From NCBI RefSeq assembly GCF_000160855.1, contig NZ_GG700752.1:642926-663848 (forward strand): 20,923 nt of DNA, in the 5' to 3' direction. The first letter of the stretch is position 1, and every line of letters begins with the position of its first letter. Below, one piece after another: positions 1 to 8,854 of the stretch. The position numbers and the translations under genes were made by a program. The notes under the pieces are model-generated. The model saw only the letters and a program-made list of their open reading frames with translations, had not been told where the DNA came from and made no database searches. This DNA comes from Lactobacillus helveticus DSM 20075 = CGMCC 1.1877. Lineage in GTDB: Bacteria; Bacillota; Bacilli; Lactobacillales; Lactobacillaceae.

Positions 1-29
1 TATACTTATACAGAAAAGAGGATACCTTT

Positions 30-1805
30 ATGTATTATTCCAATGGTAACTATGAAGCTTTTGCGGATCCTAAAAAGCCTGAGGGCGTAGACAACAAGTC
101 TGCTTATATTATTGGTAGTGGATTAGCTGGTCTTTCTGCAGCTGTCTTCTTGGTTCGTGATGCTCAAATGAAGGGCGAAAATATTCATGTTTTGGAAGAA
201 TTGCCAGTAGCCGGGGGTTCACTTGATGGTGCTAAGCGTCCAAATGCTGGTTTCGTTGTCCGCGGTGGACGTGAAATGGAGAACCACTTTGAATGTTTAT
301 GGGATATGTATCGTTCAATTCCAAGTTTGGAAATTCCAGGTGCGTCATATCTTGATGAATATTATTGGCTTGATAAAGAAGATCCTAACTCCTCCAATTG
401 CCGCTTGATTTATAACCGTGGTGATCGTCTGCCAAGTGATGGTCAATATGGTTTAGGCAAGTGCACTAATGAAATTGTTAAATTGATCATGACCCCAGAA
501 AAGGAACTTGAAGGAGAAACGATTAAAGAATTCTTTAGTGACGACTTCTTTAAGACTAATTTCTGGTCATACTGGTCAACGATGTTTGCCTTTGAAAAGT
601 GGCACTCAGTAGCTGAAATGCGTCGCTATGCAATGCGTTTCATTCACCACATTGATGGTTTGCCAGACTTCACCGCTTTGAAATTTAATAAGTATAACCA
701 ATATGAATCAATGGTAAAACCACTTTTGGCTTACTTAAAAGATCATGGCGTTAAATTTGAATATGACTGCCATGTACAAAATGTGGAAGTTGATCATGAT
801 GGCAAGCAAAAGATCGCTAAGAAGATCGTGATGACTCAAAATGGCAAGGAAACCGAAATTCCATTGACACCAAATGATATTGTCTTCATCACTAACGGCT
901 CAATTACTGAAAGTTCAACTTACGGTGATCAAAATACTCCAGCTCCAATTACTCATGCTAAGGGCAGCTCATGGAAATTATGGGAAAACTTGGCTAAGCA
1001 AGATCCTGACTTTGGTCATCCAGATGTCTTCTGTGAGAACTTGCCAGAACGTAGTTGGTTTGTTTCCGCAACAACTACTTTAAAGAATAAGAAACTTGCT
1101 CCATACTTTGAACGTTTAACTAAGCGTAGTCTTTACGATGGCAAGGTTAATACTGGTGGTATTATTACGATCGTTGATTCAAACTGGGAACTTAGTTTCA
1201 CTATTCACCGTCAACCACACTTCAAGAGTCAAAATCCAGATGAAATCGTTGTTTGGATTTATGCACTTTATTCAGACACTGAAGGTAATTATATTAAGAA
1301 GAGAGTAGTTGACTGCAGTGGTAAAGAAATTGCCGAAGAGCTTTTGTACCACTTAGGTGTTCCAGAAAGCCAAATTAGTGAATTAGCTAGCGAAGAAAAT
1401 ATGAATACTGTTCCTGTTTACATGCCATACATCACTAGCTACTTCATGCCTCGTCACGATGGCGATCGTCCAGCAGTAATGCCAGAAGGTTCTGTCAATA
1501 TTGCCTTTATTGGTAACTTCGCTGAATCTCCAACTAGAGATACTGTCTTCACTACTGAATATTCAGTCAGAACCGCGATGGAAGCTGTTTACACGCTTTT
1601 GAATGTTGATCGTGGTGTTCCAGAAGTATTTGATTCAATTTACGATATTCGTCAATTATTGCGGGCAATGTACTACATGTCAGATAAGAAGAAGCTGGCT
1701 GATCAAGACATGCCACTTCTAGAAAAATTAGCTCTTAAGACAGGGATGCGCAAGATTAAGAAGACTTGGGTAGAAGAATTGTTAAAAGAAGCTAACTTGA
1801 TGTAG
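30..1805 (+). CDS. ohyA: Oleate hydratase (myosin-cross-reactive antigen family)
   Basis: FAD-dependent fatty acid hydratase. It adds water to the cis-9 double bond of oleic or linoleic acid to give 10-hydroxy fatty acids, which detoxifies unsaturated fatty acids at the membrane. The 591-residue product has the usual length of Lactobacillus enzymes. An N-terminal Rossmann FAD motif GSGLAG lies at residues 29-34. The family signature [10 protein letters not shown] follows at about 79-88, including R81 and E82, where the family's catalytic glutamate sits. Y200, in RRYAMRF, matches the catalytic tyrosine region. The start is supported by AGAGG at 17-21, eight bases upstream. A TATACT at the very left edge (1-6) could be its -10 box, but the -35 lies outside the window. 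It appears monocistronic and ends at a hairpin shared with the convergent membrane-protein gene. The gene looks intact. The family assignment is firm; the physiological substrate is inferred. Confidence 0.96.
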   Translation: MYYSNGNYEAFADPKKPEGVDNKSAYIIGSGLAGLSAAVFLVRDAQMKGENIHVLEELPVAGGSLDGAKRPNAGFVVRGGREMENHFECLWDMYRSIPSLEIPGASYLDEYYWLDKEDPNSSNCRLIYNRGDRLPSDGQYGLGKCTNEIVKLIMTPEKELEGETIKEFFSDDFFKTNFWSYWSTMFAFEKWHSVAEMRRYAMRFIHHIDGLPDFTALKFNKYNQYESMVKPLLAYLKDHGVKFEYDCHVQNVEVDHDGKQKIAKKIVMTQNGKETEIPLTPNDIVFITNGSITESSTYGDQNTPAPITHAKGSSWKLWENLAKQDPDFGHPDVFCENLPERSWFVSATTTLKNKKLAPYFERLTKRSLYDGKVNTGGIITIVDSNWELSFTIHRQPHFKSQNPDEIVVWIYALYSDTEGNYIKKRVVDCSGKEIAEELLYHLGVPESQISELASEENMNTVPVYMPYITSYFMPRHDGDRPAVMPEGSVNIAFIGNFAESPTRDTVFTTEYSVRTAMEAVYTLLNVDRGVPEVFDSIYDIRQLLRAMYYMSDKKKLADQDMPLLEKLALKTGMRKIKKTWVEELLKEANLM

Positions 1806-1821
1806 TTTTTAATGCAAAAAG

Positions 1822-1852
1822 AAAAAGCTGGATAAAAAATCAAGCTTTTTTT
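1822..1852. terminator. Bidirectional terminator between ohyA and the TVP38 gene
   Basis: AAAAAGCTGGA (1822-1832) pairs with TCAAGCTTTTT (1840-1850) with one mismatch around a 7-base A-rich loop. T runs flank it on both strands, so it can stop transcripts from both converging genes. The stop codon of the minus-strand gene (1840-1842) lies inside the hairpin. Confidence 0.75.
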
Positions 1853-2532
1853 GTATGCTTTTTAACACTTTTCAAAATAAACAAAATCGCTGCAGCTATT
1901 AAGGCAACGGCAACAATCATGACTGCTGCCTTAATAATTCTGCTGGTATTAAGGTGCAAAATTGAGTCGCCACCGTAGGCGTAAAGATAAGCAAACGGAC
2001 TTACACCAATCACAATCGGAGTCAGTTGCTTTTTGAAATCATTTTTATTAATCAAAATATTGACATAGCTAACAGTTGCACTTGGAATAAATGGGATTAG
2101 ATATCCAATAGTTAAGGCAACCATCGAATATTTTTGTGTGGTTAACAATTTATAGATCTTGCTGTTAGACATATGTTTAATGTCATATAACTTGTGCAAA
2201 AGCTGCATTAAAATAATTTGACCTAAAATATCACTAATCCAGTTAACAATGAATCCAAAGGCTGGACCATAAAGAATACCATTTAAAACACAGAAGATAC
2301 CATTAGATAGGCCGGGAATCGCTACACAAATTGCATTTAAAATAAAAAGAAAAGCTAAATCTTCGATTCCGTGGCTACGCACCATTTTAATTAATAATTC
2401 TTCATTGTGGTGATCAAAATGAACTAGCAATTTTAATTCTGGTAGATAGCTTAAATACAATTTATATAAAAGCAATAATCCTAAAATTCCACCTAGAATA
2501 AATAATATAATACGAATTGTTTTTCGTTTCAC
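1840..2532 (-). CDS. TVP38/TMEM64 family membrane protein
   Basis: Predicted polytopic inner-membrane protein of 230 residues. The profile fits the TVP38/TMEM64 (DedA-like, SNARE-associated Golgi) superfamily. An N-terminal hydrophobic helix lies at about residues 7-30, followed by a helix near 57-80. The conserved core has a glycine-rich re-entrant-type segment around residues 78-100 (GILYGPAFGF) and helices near 135-160, 170-185 and 200-220. The C-terminus is basic (KSVKKHTKKA). Members of this superfamily are thought to act in lipid scrambling or membrane homeostasis; no substrate can be read from this sequence. The start codon is GTG (2530-2532 on the minus strand), preceded only by a weak A/G-rich ribosome site, so expression may be low. 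It lies downstream of the lactonase gene but is separated from it by a hairpin. Confidence 0.8.
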   Translation of the reverse strand: MKRKTIRIILFILGGILGLLLLYKLYLSYLPELKLLVHFDHHNEELLIKMVRSHGIEDLAFLFILNAICVAIPGLSNGIFCVLNGILYGPAFGFIVNWISDILGQIILMQLLHKLYDIKHMSNSKIYKLLTTQKYSMVALTIGYLIPFIPSATVSYVNILINKNDFKKQLTPIVIGVSPFAYLYAYGGDSILHLNTSRIIKAAVMIVAVALIAAAILFILKSVKKHTKKA

Positions 2533-2601
2533 TTTGTCACTTTCTTATTAATTCAGTTCTGCTAATATTCTATTTTACTTTAAATTTATAAAATGAAAAA
2601 G

Positions 2602-2621
2602 CCATGACTAGCATGTCATGG
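2602..2621 (-). terminator. Terminator of the lactonase gene
   Basis: CCATGAC (2602-2608) and GTCATGG (2615-2621) form a perfect 7-bp stem with a 6-base loop. Read on the minus strand it is followed by CTTTTTCATTTT, which fits intrinsic termination downstream of the lactonase stop codon. The flanking AAAATGA/TCATTTT pair can extend the stem with an internal bulge. Confidence 0.75.
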
Positions 2622-2638
2622 TCATTTTTCGTTATGAA

Positions 2639-3667
2639 TTATTTAGTAAAAAGTACGCGTGTACCTTCAGGAACCGGGATTTCTGTTTGAATAGGGGTTA
2701 AAGTTCCGTTATCGCCATTTCTAATGTATAGAGTAGCGTTATCTGTATTTTGATTTGCAACTACTACGTATTTTTGATCGGCATCCCAGTTAAAGTCACG
2801 AGGAAAATCGCCAAATGTTGAAATACGTTGAACCAAACTTAAAGTATGATCATCATTGACTTTAAAGACAGTAATAGAATTATGACCTCTGTTAGAGTTG
2901 TAAACATATTTACCATCTTTACTGATATAAAGGGCTGCAGCACCATTGTGTTCAGTGAAATCTTCTGGAATGGTCTTGTATGTAGCAATATTTTCGAAGT
3001 CCCAAGTATCTTCGTTGAATTTAACTACATTAATTTTACTAGATAATTCACCGACCACGTAGAAGTAGTTGCCATCTTTTGAAAAGACAATGTGACGAGT
3101 TCCAAAACCAGTTTCATTTTTATATTGAGCCAAATGTTCTAACTTACCATTTTCTAAGCGGTAAAAATCAACAGTATCGTTACCCAAATCGCAGCTAACT
3201 AAGTTTCCTGAGGGTGTCTCGTCGAAGAAGTGTGGGTGAGGACCGTCAGTTTGTTCTGGACGAGGGCCAAGTGTTTCAGCCTTGTGAGTAACTTGATCGA
3301 CTAATTCTAAATTGCCGCTTGGATTGTAGTGAAATACGGATAAAACAGCGGTGTGGTAATTAGCAGTATAAATCAGCTTTTTTTCACGATCGATGCCAAC
3401 ATATGCTGGTGAAGCACCGGGAGTTAAGTAGCGGTCAACTTCGCTTGAACCATGTTCACCTAATTTTAAAACGCTGATACCACCTTCGTCCCCAGCGTTA
3501 TTAATGGTAAAAATTAAATCGCCGTCTTTTTGGAAATAAGTTGGACCACCAATACTAATAATGTTTTCTGCTTTGCCCAACTTAGCTCCATTATCTTCAC
3601 CAATAAAAGGCAATTCATAAATACCTTTAGAGGTTTTCTTAGTGTAGCCTCCGATTAAAACTTTCAT
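2639..3667 (-). CDS. Lactonase family beta-propeller protein (6-phosphogluconolactonase-like)
   Basis: A 342-residue cytosolic protein of the lactonase/YbhE beta-propeller family. E. coli Pgl of this family hydrolyses 6-phosphogluconolactone in the oxidative pentose phosphate route. It begins MKVLIGGYTKKTSKGIY, typical of family starts, and shows repeated blade-like segments (for example GIDREKKLIYTANY, FSKDGNYFYVVGE, ISKDGKYVYNSNRGHN, WDADQKYVVVANQNTDN). The PHPHF motif near residue 144 and the RH at about 192-193 are shared with the family. The reading frame stays open to 3718, but the start at 3667 is preferred. GGAGG lies a few bases upstream of it, and the extra 17 residues would overlap the promoter. 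No signal peptide is seen. The exact lactone substrate is inferred from family membership only. Confidence 0.88.
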   Translation of the reverse strand: MKVLIGGYTKKTSKGIYELPFIGEDNGAKLGKAENIISIGGPTYFQKDGDLIFTINNAGDEGGISVLKLGEHGSSEVDRYLTPGASPAYVGIDREKKLIYTANYHTAVLSVFHYNPSGNLELVDQVTHKAETLGPRPEQTDGPHPHFFDETPSGNLVSCDLGNDTVDFYRLENGKLEHLAQYKNETGFGTRHIVFSKDGNYFYVVGELSSKINVVKFNEDTWDFENIATYKTIPEDFTEHNGAAALYISKDGKYVYNSNRGHNSITVFKVNDDHTLSLVQRISTFGDFPRDFNWDADQKYVVVANQNTDNATLYIRNGDNGTLTPIQTEIPVPEGTRVLFTK

Positions 3668-3819
3668 ATAATGCCTCCGATTTTTAGAAAAAGTATTAAC
3701 TAGAGATAAGTATAGCATGGAAAATAATGAATCAGATTATGACTTGTTTTCCTAAAAAGTGCTAGAGTAGAGAATATAAGGTGAAAATAATGATTGTAAA
3801 AATAAGAAGGTGTGTATAG
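3668..3819. other. Divergent intergenic region, lactonase / P-type ATPase
   Basis: This 152-base region separates the divergently transcribed lactonase and ATPase genes. The minus strand has the extended -10 box described separately. On the plus strand GAAGG (3806-3810) is the ATPase ribosome site. TATAAG (3775-3780) and TTGTTT (3744-3749) are promoter-like but not well spaced, so the ATPase promoter is not settled. No terminator or RNA structure was recognised. Confidence 0.5.
3709..3717 (-). promoter_or_regulatory. Extended -10 promoter for the lactonase gene
   Basis: On the minus strand TGCTATACT is a good extended -10 element (TGnTATAAT with one change), about 40 bases upstream of the start codon at 3667. 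No strong -35 is seen at 16-18 bases, which is acceptable for an extended -10 promoter. Confidence 0.6.
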
Positions 3820-6576
3820 ATGGATGAAAATAAAATCCGTAAATTATATGCCCAGAATGAGGTTCAACAGGTTTTTACAAATTTGCAATCTTCCTCTTCT
3901 GGATTATCGGATGAGGAAGCCGCTGAACGACTTAAAAAATATGGCGCTAATACCATTAAAAAAGCCGCAGCTGAATCAGAATGGAAAACATTTTTTAAGA
4001 ATTTTTCTAGTATGATGGCTATTTTGCTCTGGATATCAGGATTAATTGCAATTGTTTCCGGAACATTGGAATTGGGGATTGCCATTTGGCTAGTTAATAT
4101 TATTAATGGCTTGTTTAGTTTTTGGCAGGAGCGAGCTGCTAAGCGAGCAACTGATGTCCTGAATAATATGTTGCCAAGCTATGTGGAAGTCATTAGAAGT
4201 GGCAAGAAGAAACAGATTAATAGCAAGGATTTGGTGCCCGGGGATGTTTTCGTTTTGCAAGCCGGCAATTCGATTCCAGCGGATGCGAGAATTATTTCCG
4301 CTAGTTCAATGCAAGTAGATCAGAGTGCTTTAAATGGTGAATCTGTTCCTGAGTCCAAAACGGCGAAATATGACCCAGGTGAAGGTAGCTATGCCGAGAG
4401 TAATTTGGTCTATTCAGGTACGACAGTAGGTGCAGGGACTGCTAGAGCAATTGCCTTTGCCACTGGGATGAACACGGAGTTTGGACGAATTGCAAGTTTA
4501 ACTCAAAAGCAAACTAAGACAACTAGTCCGCTTACAGCTGAGCTTAATCGATTGACTAAACAAATTTCAATTATTGCTATTACGATTGGGCTTATCTTCT
4601 TTATCGCCGCAATCTTTTTCGTAAAATATCCTTTAGCCAAGGCATTTATCTTCGCTTTAGGGATGATCGTTGCTTTTATTCCAGAAGGATTATTGCCAAC
4701 AGTCACGTTAAGTTTAGCTCAAGGCGTTAAGCGGATGGCTAAAAAGCATGCATTAGTTAAGGAATTAAATTCCGTTGAAACTTTAGGTGAAACGACAGTT
4801 ATTTGTTCAGATAAAACTGGTACTTTAACGCAGAATCAAATGACAATTCACTATCTTTGGACTCCAGCCAATGAATATCACGTTACTGGCAATGGCTATG
4901 TCAATAATGGACAGATTGAATTAAATACAAAGCAATTATGGTATGAAGAAAATCCAGATTTACGCAAATTAGTTCAAATTGCAGCTTTGGACAATGATAC
5001 TTCAGTTCAACCTAATAAAAAGGGTGGAAAGCCTAAAATCTTAGGTACGCCTACTGAAGCTTCATTAATCGTCATGGCGCAAAAAGCGGACTTTGATAAG
5101 CAGAAAGTTTTGGTCAAATATCCTCGTTTGCGTGAATTGCCATTTGATTCGGATCGTAAAAGAATGTCCACTATTCATCGTTGGGACGATACGCATTATA
5201 TTGTTCTTACTAAAGGCTCTTATAGTGACACGATTAAGCAGTGTGATCGAATTCAAGTCAATGGTAAAATTCGTCCGATGACTGAAGCAGATCGTCTTCG
5301 CGCTAAAAAAGCTAACGCTGATTATGCTTCTCGCGGATTGCGCAGCATGGCCTTGGCTTATAAAATTATTGATCATGATGTCGATGTTAATAAAATAAAT
5401 ATCGCTGATGCTGAAAGTAATTTGGTTTTTGTAGGTTTAGCAACAATGAGCGATCCACCACGTCCAGAAATTTATGATGCTGTTAAACGTTGTCATCAAG
5501 CAAAAATTAGAATAATTATGGTAACTGGTGATTCAAAATTAACTGCTAAATCGGTTGCTGTTCAAATTGGTTTAACTTCAGATAAAGCACGTGTTATTTC
5601 TGGTAATGAATTAGACAAGATGAGCGATGAAGAATTGCGTCATGCCTTAAAGGATGAAGTGATTTTTGCTAGAGTTGCTCCAGAACAAAAATATCGGATT
5701 GTAAAGAATTGTCAGGCTAACGGTGAAGTCGTAGCCTCAACAGGTGACGGGGTTAATGATGCTCCGGCTTTAAAGCAAGCCGATATCGGAATTGCAATGG
5801 GCATGACTGGTACTGATGTTGCCAAAGATGCGGCTAACATGATTTTGACGGATGATAACTTTGCATCGATTGTGGCTGCAATTGAAGAGGGGCGTGCAGT
5901 CTATAGCAATATCCGCAAGTTTTTAACATATATCCTAACTTCAAATGTCCCAGAAGCTATCCCATCAGTTTTGTTTCTTTTCTCAGCTGGATTAATTCCA
6001 CTTCCTATGACGGCTATGCAAATTTTAACAGTTGACTTAGGTACTGATATGTTGCCTGCATTAGGATTGGGTGCTGAAGCTGCTGATCCTGATATTATGA
6101 AGCAGCCACCACGTAAAAGATCAGAGCATTTGTTGAACAAGGGCGTTATTATTAAAGCCGTTTGCTGGTATGGACTTTTATCAAGCATCATATCAACTGC
6201 TGCTTATTTCTTCGTTAACTATCAAAATGGTTGGCCAAATGTTGCTTTAGCTGCTAATGGTTCAATTTATATGCGTGCTACGACTATGGTTTTAGGTGCG
6301 ATCGTCTTCACTCAAGTAGCTAACGTATTGAATTGTAGAACTAATACCGTTTCCGTTTTCAAGAAAGGGTTATTTAAGAATAAGAATATTTGGTATGGCA
6401 TTATTTTTGAGATCATCTTATTCTTTATTTTGACTGTTACACCAGGCATTCAGCAGGTATTTAATACAACTATCTTGACTATGAGTGATTGGCTATTTTT
6501 GTTCTTATTGCCAGTTCCTTTAGTCTTGTTAGATGAACTAAGAAAATGGTTGATGTATCATCATAAAAATATCTAA
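3820..6576 (+). CDS. P-type cation-transporting ATPase, P2 type with Na,K-ATPase-like membrane motifs
   Basis: An ATP-driven cation pump of 918 residues in the cytoplasmic membrane. Domains in order: an N-terminal cation_ATPase_N segment (about 10-75), the actuator domain with NGES at 172-175, the TM4 PEGL motif at 288-291, the phosphorylation site DKTGTLTQNQ with D331, the nucleotide-binding domain with KGS, the hinge GDGVNDAP (642-649), and C-terminal transmembrane helices. The region after PEGL (KRMAKKHALVKELNSVETLG) closely follows animal Na+,K+-ATPase. So do LTSNVPE (E712) in TM5 and VDLGTDM (D739, D743) in TM6, the cation-ligand positions of P2C pumps. SERCA-type pumps have a different TM6 motif. 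Two points depart from textbook sequences: N instead of T in the TGES loop, and a lone gene with no beta-type subunit nearby. The ion (Na+, K+, H+ or Ca2+) cannot be decided from sequence. A 9-base spacer from GAAGG supports the start. Confidence 0.93.
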   Translation: MDENKIRKLYAQNEVQQVFTNLQSSSSGLSDEEAAERLKKYGANTIKKAAAESEWKTFFKNFSSMMAILLWISGLIAIVSGTLELGIAIWLVNIINGLFSFWQERAAKRATDVLNNMLPSYVEVIRSGKKKQINSKDLVPGDVFVLQAGNSIPADARIISASSMQVDQSALNGESVPESKTAKYDPGEGSYAESNLVYSGTTVGAGTARAIAFATGMNTEFGRIASLTQKQTKTTSPLTAELNRLTKQISIIAITIGLIFFIAAIFFVKYPLAKAFIFALGMIVAFIPEGLLPTVTLSLAQGVKRMAKKHALVKELNSVETLGETTVICSDKTGTLTQNQMTIHYLWTPANEYHVTGNGYVNNGQIELNTKQLWYEENPDLRKLVQIAALDNDTSVQPNKKGGKPKILGTPTEASLIVMAQKADFDKQKVLVKYPRLRELPFDSDRKRMSTIHRWDDTHYIVLTKGSYSDTIKQCDRIQVNGKIRPMTEADRLRAKKANADYASRGLRSMALAYKIIDHDVDVNKINIADAESNLVFVGLATMSDPPRPEIYDAVKRCHQAKIRIIMVTGDSKLTAKSVAVQIGLTSDKARVISGNELDKMSDEELRHALKDEVIFARVAPEQKYRIVKNCQANGEVVASTGDGVNDAPALKQADIGIAMGMTGTDVAKDAANMILTDDNFASIVAAIEEGRAVYSNIRKFLTYILTSNVPEAIPSVLFLFSAGLIPLPMTAMQILTVDLGTDMLPALGLGAEAADPDIMKQPPRKRSEHLLNKGVIIKAVCWYGLLSSIISTAAYFFVNYQNGWPNVALAANGSIYMRATTMVLGAIVFTQVANVLNCRTNTVSVFKKGLFKNKNIWYGIIFEIILFFILTVTPGIQQVFNTTILTMSDWLFLFLLPVPLVLLDELRKWLMYHHKNI

Positions 6577-6584
6577 TAATTTAG

Positions 6585-6606
6585 GCCGCTTAAGTTTTTA
6601 AGCGGC
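6585..6606 (+). terminator. Hairpin after the P-type ATPase gene
   Basis: GCCGCTTAA (6585-6593) and TTAAGCGGC (6598-6606) form a perfect 9-bp stem with a 4-base loop, eight bases after the ATPase stop codon. The tail (TATTCTT) is only weakly T-rich, so termination may be partial and allow read-through into the PTS-like gene. Confidence 0.6.
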
Positions 6607-6646
6607 TATTCTTATGCTAAAATTATTTTTGAGGAGATATATAATT

Positions 6647-7027
6647 ATGAAATGGATTTCAACTATTAAAAAAATTGGTAAAAAAGCTATCGATAATAAA
6701 GATGGCATGGTAATTTTATTTGGCGAAGGCGCTAATAAAGACTTAGAAGATGTTTCAGTTATTCAAAAATTTAGTTACGAAACTCCAGTTAAAGGCTTTG
6801 TTTTCAAAAAAGGCGATACGCTGACTGTTGATGGTTAAACCTATGTTGTAAATTATGTAGGTCCAATGGTCGAAAGCAACATGAAGGCTTTAGGTCACGC
6901 TACTTTGTTCTTTAACCGTCCAATTCCTAAGGCACCTTTGGCAAATGCAGTATACTTTGATCCAGATGTTGCTCAACCACTTCCAACCTTCAAGGTCGAT
7001 GATGATATTGTTTACGAACACATTTAA
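6647..7027 (+). pseudogene. PTS glucitol/sorbitol-type IIA component, interrupted by an in-frame stop
   Basis: The frame from ATG 6647 (ribosome site GAGGAG at 6631-6636) reads 63 codons to TAA at 6836-6838. It then continues in the same frame for 62 more sense codons to TAA at 7025-7027. Joined, the product is about 126 residues, the usual size of the IIA-Gut family (GutA/SrlB, about 120). The first half has the family-like MKWISTIKKIGKKAI start and GEGANKDLED. The second half has YVVNYVG and KALGHATLFF, which match the E. coli SrlB pattern around its conserved LGH histidine. The stop therefore removes the region with the likely phosphorylation histidine. A single base change (for example CAA, GAA or AAA to TAA) explains it. 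No IIB, IIC or sorbitol dehydrogenase gene lies nearby, so this was already an orphan. An internal ATG at 6866 has only a weak ribosome site. A sequencing error cannot be excluded. Confidence 0.85.
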
Positions 7028-7043
7028 ATACTAGGACAGGTAG

Positions 7044-8243
7044 ATGGATTATAAACAAAAAAGTGAGAAAGCAACCTTATTTAAAAAATGGTTTTTAGAT
7101 AATCGGTTTAGTATTGTTTTATTAAACATCTTATTGTTCTTTTTGATTATCTGGATTTTTAACAAAATATCTTTTGTGTTGAATCCTGCTTGGGTATTTT
7201 TTAGTGCAATTTTGCCACCATTACTTTTAGCAGTCATTCAATATTACGTAATGAATCCAGTAGTAGATTGGTTTGAAAAGAAGTTCAAAGTTCCTAGAGT
7301 TGTTACAATTCTTGTTTTATTCCTGTTTGTTTTAATAGCTTTAATTTGGATTATTAATATCTTAGTTCCTATTGCCCAAAATCAGATTAATTCATTGATC
7401 AAAAATTGGCCTAATATTTGGAACGATGCGGTAAATGCAACGCAAGAAGCTTTACGAGATCCTCGTTTGCATGAAGTTAAGGGCAGCTTGCAAAATATGA
7501 TAGACAATACTCAAAAAACTTTGTTTAAATCAGGACAAAGCACGATTAATGCAACTATAGGAAATATATCTTCTGCGGTAAGTATTATTACAATGATTGT
7601 AATGACTTTGCTTACTGCACCGTTTATCTTATTCTTTATGCTCAAGGATGGACATCAGTTGCGTCCTTATATTACGAAGTTTGCACCAGAACATTGGCAA
7701 TCCAGTTTTAGTCAACTATTGTATGATATCAACTATGCATTGGCTTCATATATTCGTGGTCAAATAACAGTGGCTTTTTGGGTAGGTGTCATGTTTGTAG
7801 TTGGCTATATGATAATTGGCTTGCCATATGGTTTGGCTTTAGCTATTTTAGCTGGATTTATGAATTTGATTCCGTATTTTGGTACGCCATTAGCTCTTAT
7901 TCCAGTATTCGTAATTGCAATTATGACTTCAGGCTCTATGGTTATTAAAGTTTTAGTAGTTTTCTTAATTGAACAAGCAATTGAAACTAGAATTTTAAGT
8001 CCTTTAGTCATGGGGAATAAGATGGAAATGCATCCCGTAACTACAATTTTGCTTTTAATTGGTGCCAGTTCTGTTTGGGGACTATGGGGTGTATTTTTCG
8101 GTATTCCAATCTATGCAATCTTGAAGATTATTGTGTCTCGCGTGTACAATTATTATCGAAGAGAATCTGAAATTTTTAGTGAAACAGATGCTGTTTCTTC
8201 GACCACGGGAGATGCAGATAAAAAAGCAAATAATGCTAAATAA
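7044..8243 (+). CDS. AI-2E family transporter (PerM/TqsA-like membrane protein)
   Basis: A 399-residue polytopic membrane protein of the AI-2E transporter family (UPF0118). Members include E. coli TqsA, linked to autoinducer-2 export, and others linked to Na+/H+ antiport or with no known role. Hydrophobic helices appear at about residues 22-40, 48-70, 84-110 and 172-200, then a cluster from about 235 to 365. The long hydrophilic stretch between about 110 and 170 is typical. The conserved C-terminal core includes GLPYGLALAILAGFMNLIPY, FGTPLALIP and GNKMEMHPV near residues 327-335. The C-terminus is a polar tail. It starts 16 bases after the broken PTS gene with AGGACAGG as a modest ribosome site, so it may depend on a transcript from upstream. 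The family is clear; the substrate is unknown, and an autoinducer role should not be assumed. Confidence 0.88.
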   Translation: MDYKQKSEKATLFKKWFLDNRFSIVLLNILLFFLIIWIFNKISFVLNPAWVFFSAILPPLLLAVIQYYVMNPVVDWFEKKFKVPRVVTILVLFLFVLIALIWIINILVPIAQNQINSLIKNWPNIWNDAVNATQEALRDPRLHEVKGSLQNMIDNTQKTLFKSGQSTINATIGNISSAVSIITMIVMTLLTAPFILFFMLKDGHQLRPYITKFAPEHWQSSFSQLLYDINYALASYIRGQITVAFWVGVMFVVGYMIIGLPYGLALAILAGFMNLIPYFGTPLALIPVFVIAIMTSGSMVIKVLVVFLIEQAIETRILSPLVMGNKMEMHPVTTILLLIGASSVWGLWGVFFGIPIYAILKIIVSRVYNYYRRESEIFSETDAVSSTTGDADKKANNAK

Positions 8244-8246
8244 ATT

Positions 8247-8276
8247 TAAAGCGTGGTTTAAAAGCTGCGCTTTTTA
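8247..8276 (+). terminator. Probable terminator after the AI-2E gene
   Basis: AAAGCG (8248-8253) pairs with CGCTTT (8268-8273) around a partly self-pairing 14-base loop and is followed by further T residues. It sits directly after the stop codon at 8243 and before trmL. The stem is short, so strength is uncertain. Confidence 0.5.
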
Positions 8277-8293
8277 GTTTAAGGGGTTTTGAA

Positions 8294-8854
8294 ATGACGA
8301 ATCACGTAGTTTTATATGAACCATTAATGCCAGCCAATACTGGCAATATTGCACGTACTTGTGCAGGTACTAATACAGTTTTAGATTTGATTGAACCATT
8401 AGGTTTTCAAATTGATAATAAGAAAATGAAACGAGCAGGACTCGATTATTGGGATAAAGTTGATGTACGTCGCCATGATGATCTAAATGCTTTTTTAAAG
8501 ACTCTAGGACCTAACGATGAGATGTATTTAATTTCTAAATTCTCATCTAAAAATTATGTAGACGTAGATTACACTGATCCTAATAAAAATTATTATTTTG
8601 TTTTTGGTAAGGAAACTACAGGCTTACCTGAAACTTTTATGCGTGAATATTATGATAGAAATTTAAGAATTCCAATGTCAGATAATATTCGCTGCTATAA
8701 TTTGTCCAATTCTGTAGCGATGGTTCTGCTTGAAGCATTGCGTCAACAAGGTTTTCCAAATATGAAAACTGCCCATCACTATGAAAATGATAAGCTAAAG
8801 GATGATTATGATCGTCCAGAAAGATATGAACGTAATTTAGGAAGTGAAGAATAA
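8294..8854 (+). CDS. trmL: tRNA (cytidine(34)-2'-O)-methyltransferase
   Basis: SPOUT-class methyltransferase that uses S-adenosylmethionine to 2'-O-methylate the wobble nucleotide (C or cmnm5U at position 34) of tRNA-Leu isoacceptors. The 186-residue protein shows the family's N-terminal NTGNIARTCAGT motif (residues 16-27), the FGKETTGLPE loop (about 104-113), and the knot-forming C-terminal RCYNLSNSVAMVLLEALRQ segment. It is slightly longer than the about 155-residue E. coli enzyme because of a charged C-terminal tail. The AAGGGG ribosome site is followed by an ATG 7-8 bases on. It overlaps the next gene by one base (taATG), which suggests translational coupling and a shared transcript with ftsK. 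Confidence 0.92.
   Translation: MTNHVVLYEPLMPANTGNIARTCAGTNTVLDLIEPLGFQIDNKKMKRAGLDYWDKVDVRRHDDLNAFLKTLGPNDEMYLISKFSSKNYVDVDYTDPNKNYYFVFGKETTGLPETFMREYYDRNLRIPMSDNIRCYNLSNSVAMVLLEALRQQGFPNMKTAHHYENDKLKDDYDRPERYERNLGSEE

Noticed and set aside
5065..5376. 103-residue open frame on the minus strand inside the P-type ATPase gene
   Set aside because: It is antisense to a strongly conserved coding region and resembles no known family; a shadow frame.
6866..7027. Separate small gene made from the second half of the broken PTS IIA gene
   Set aside because: It has only a weak ribosome site and would encode half a known domain, so a nonsense-broken single gene is simpler.
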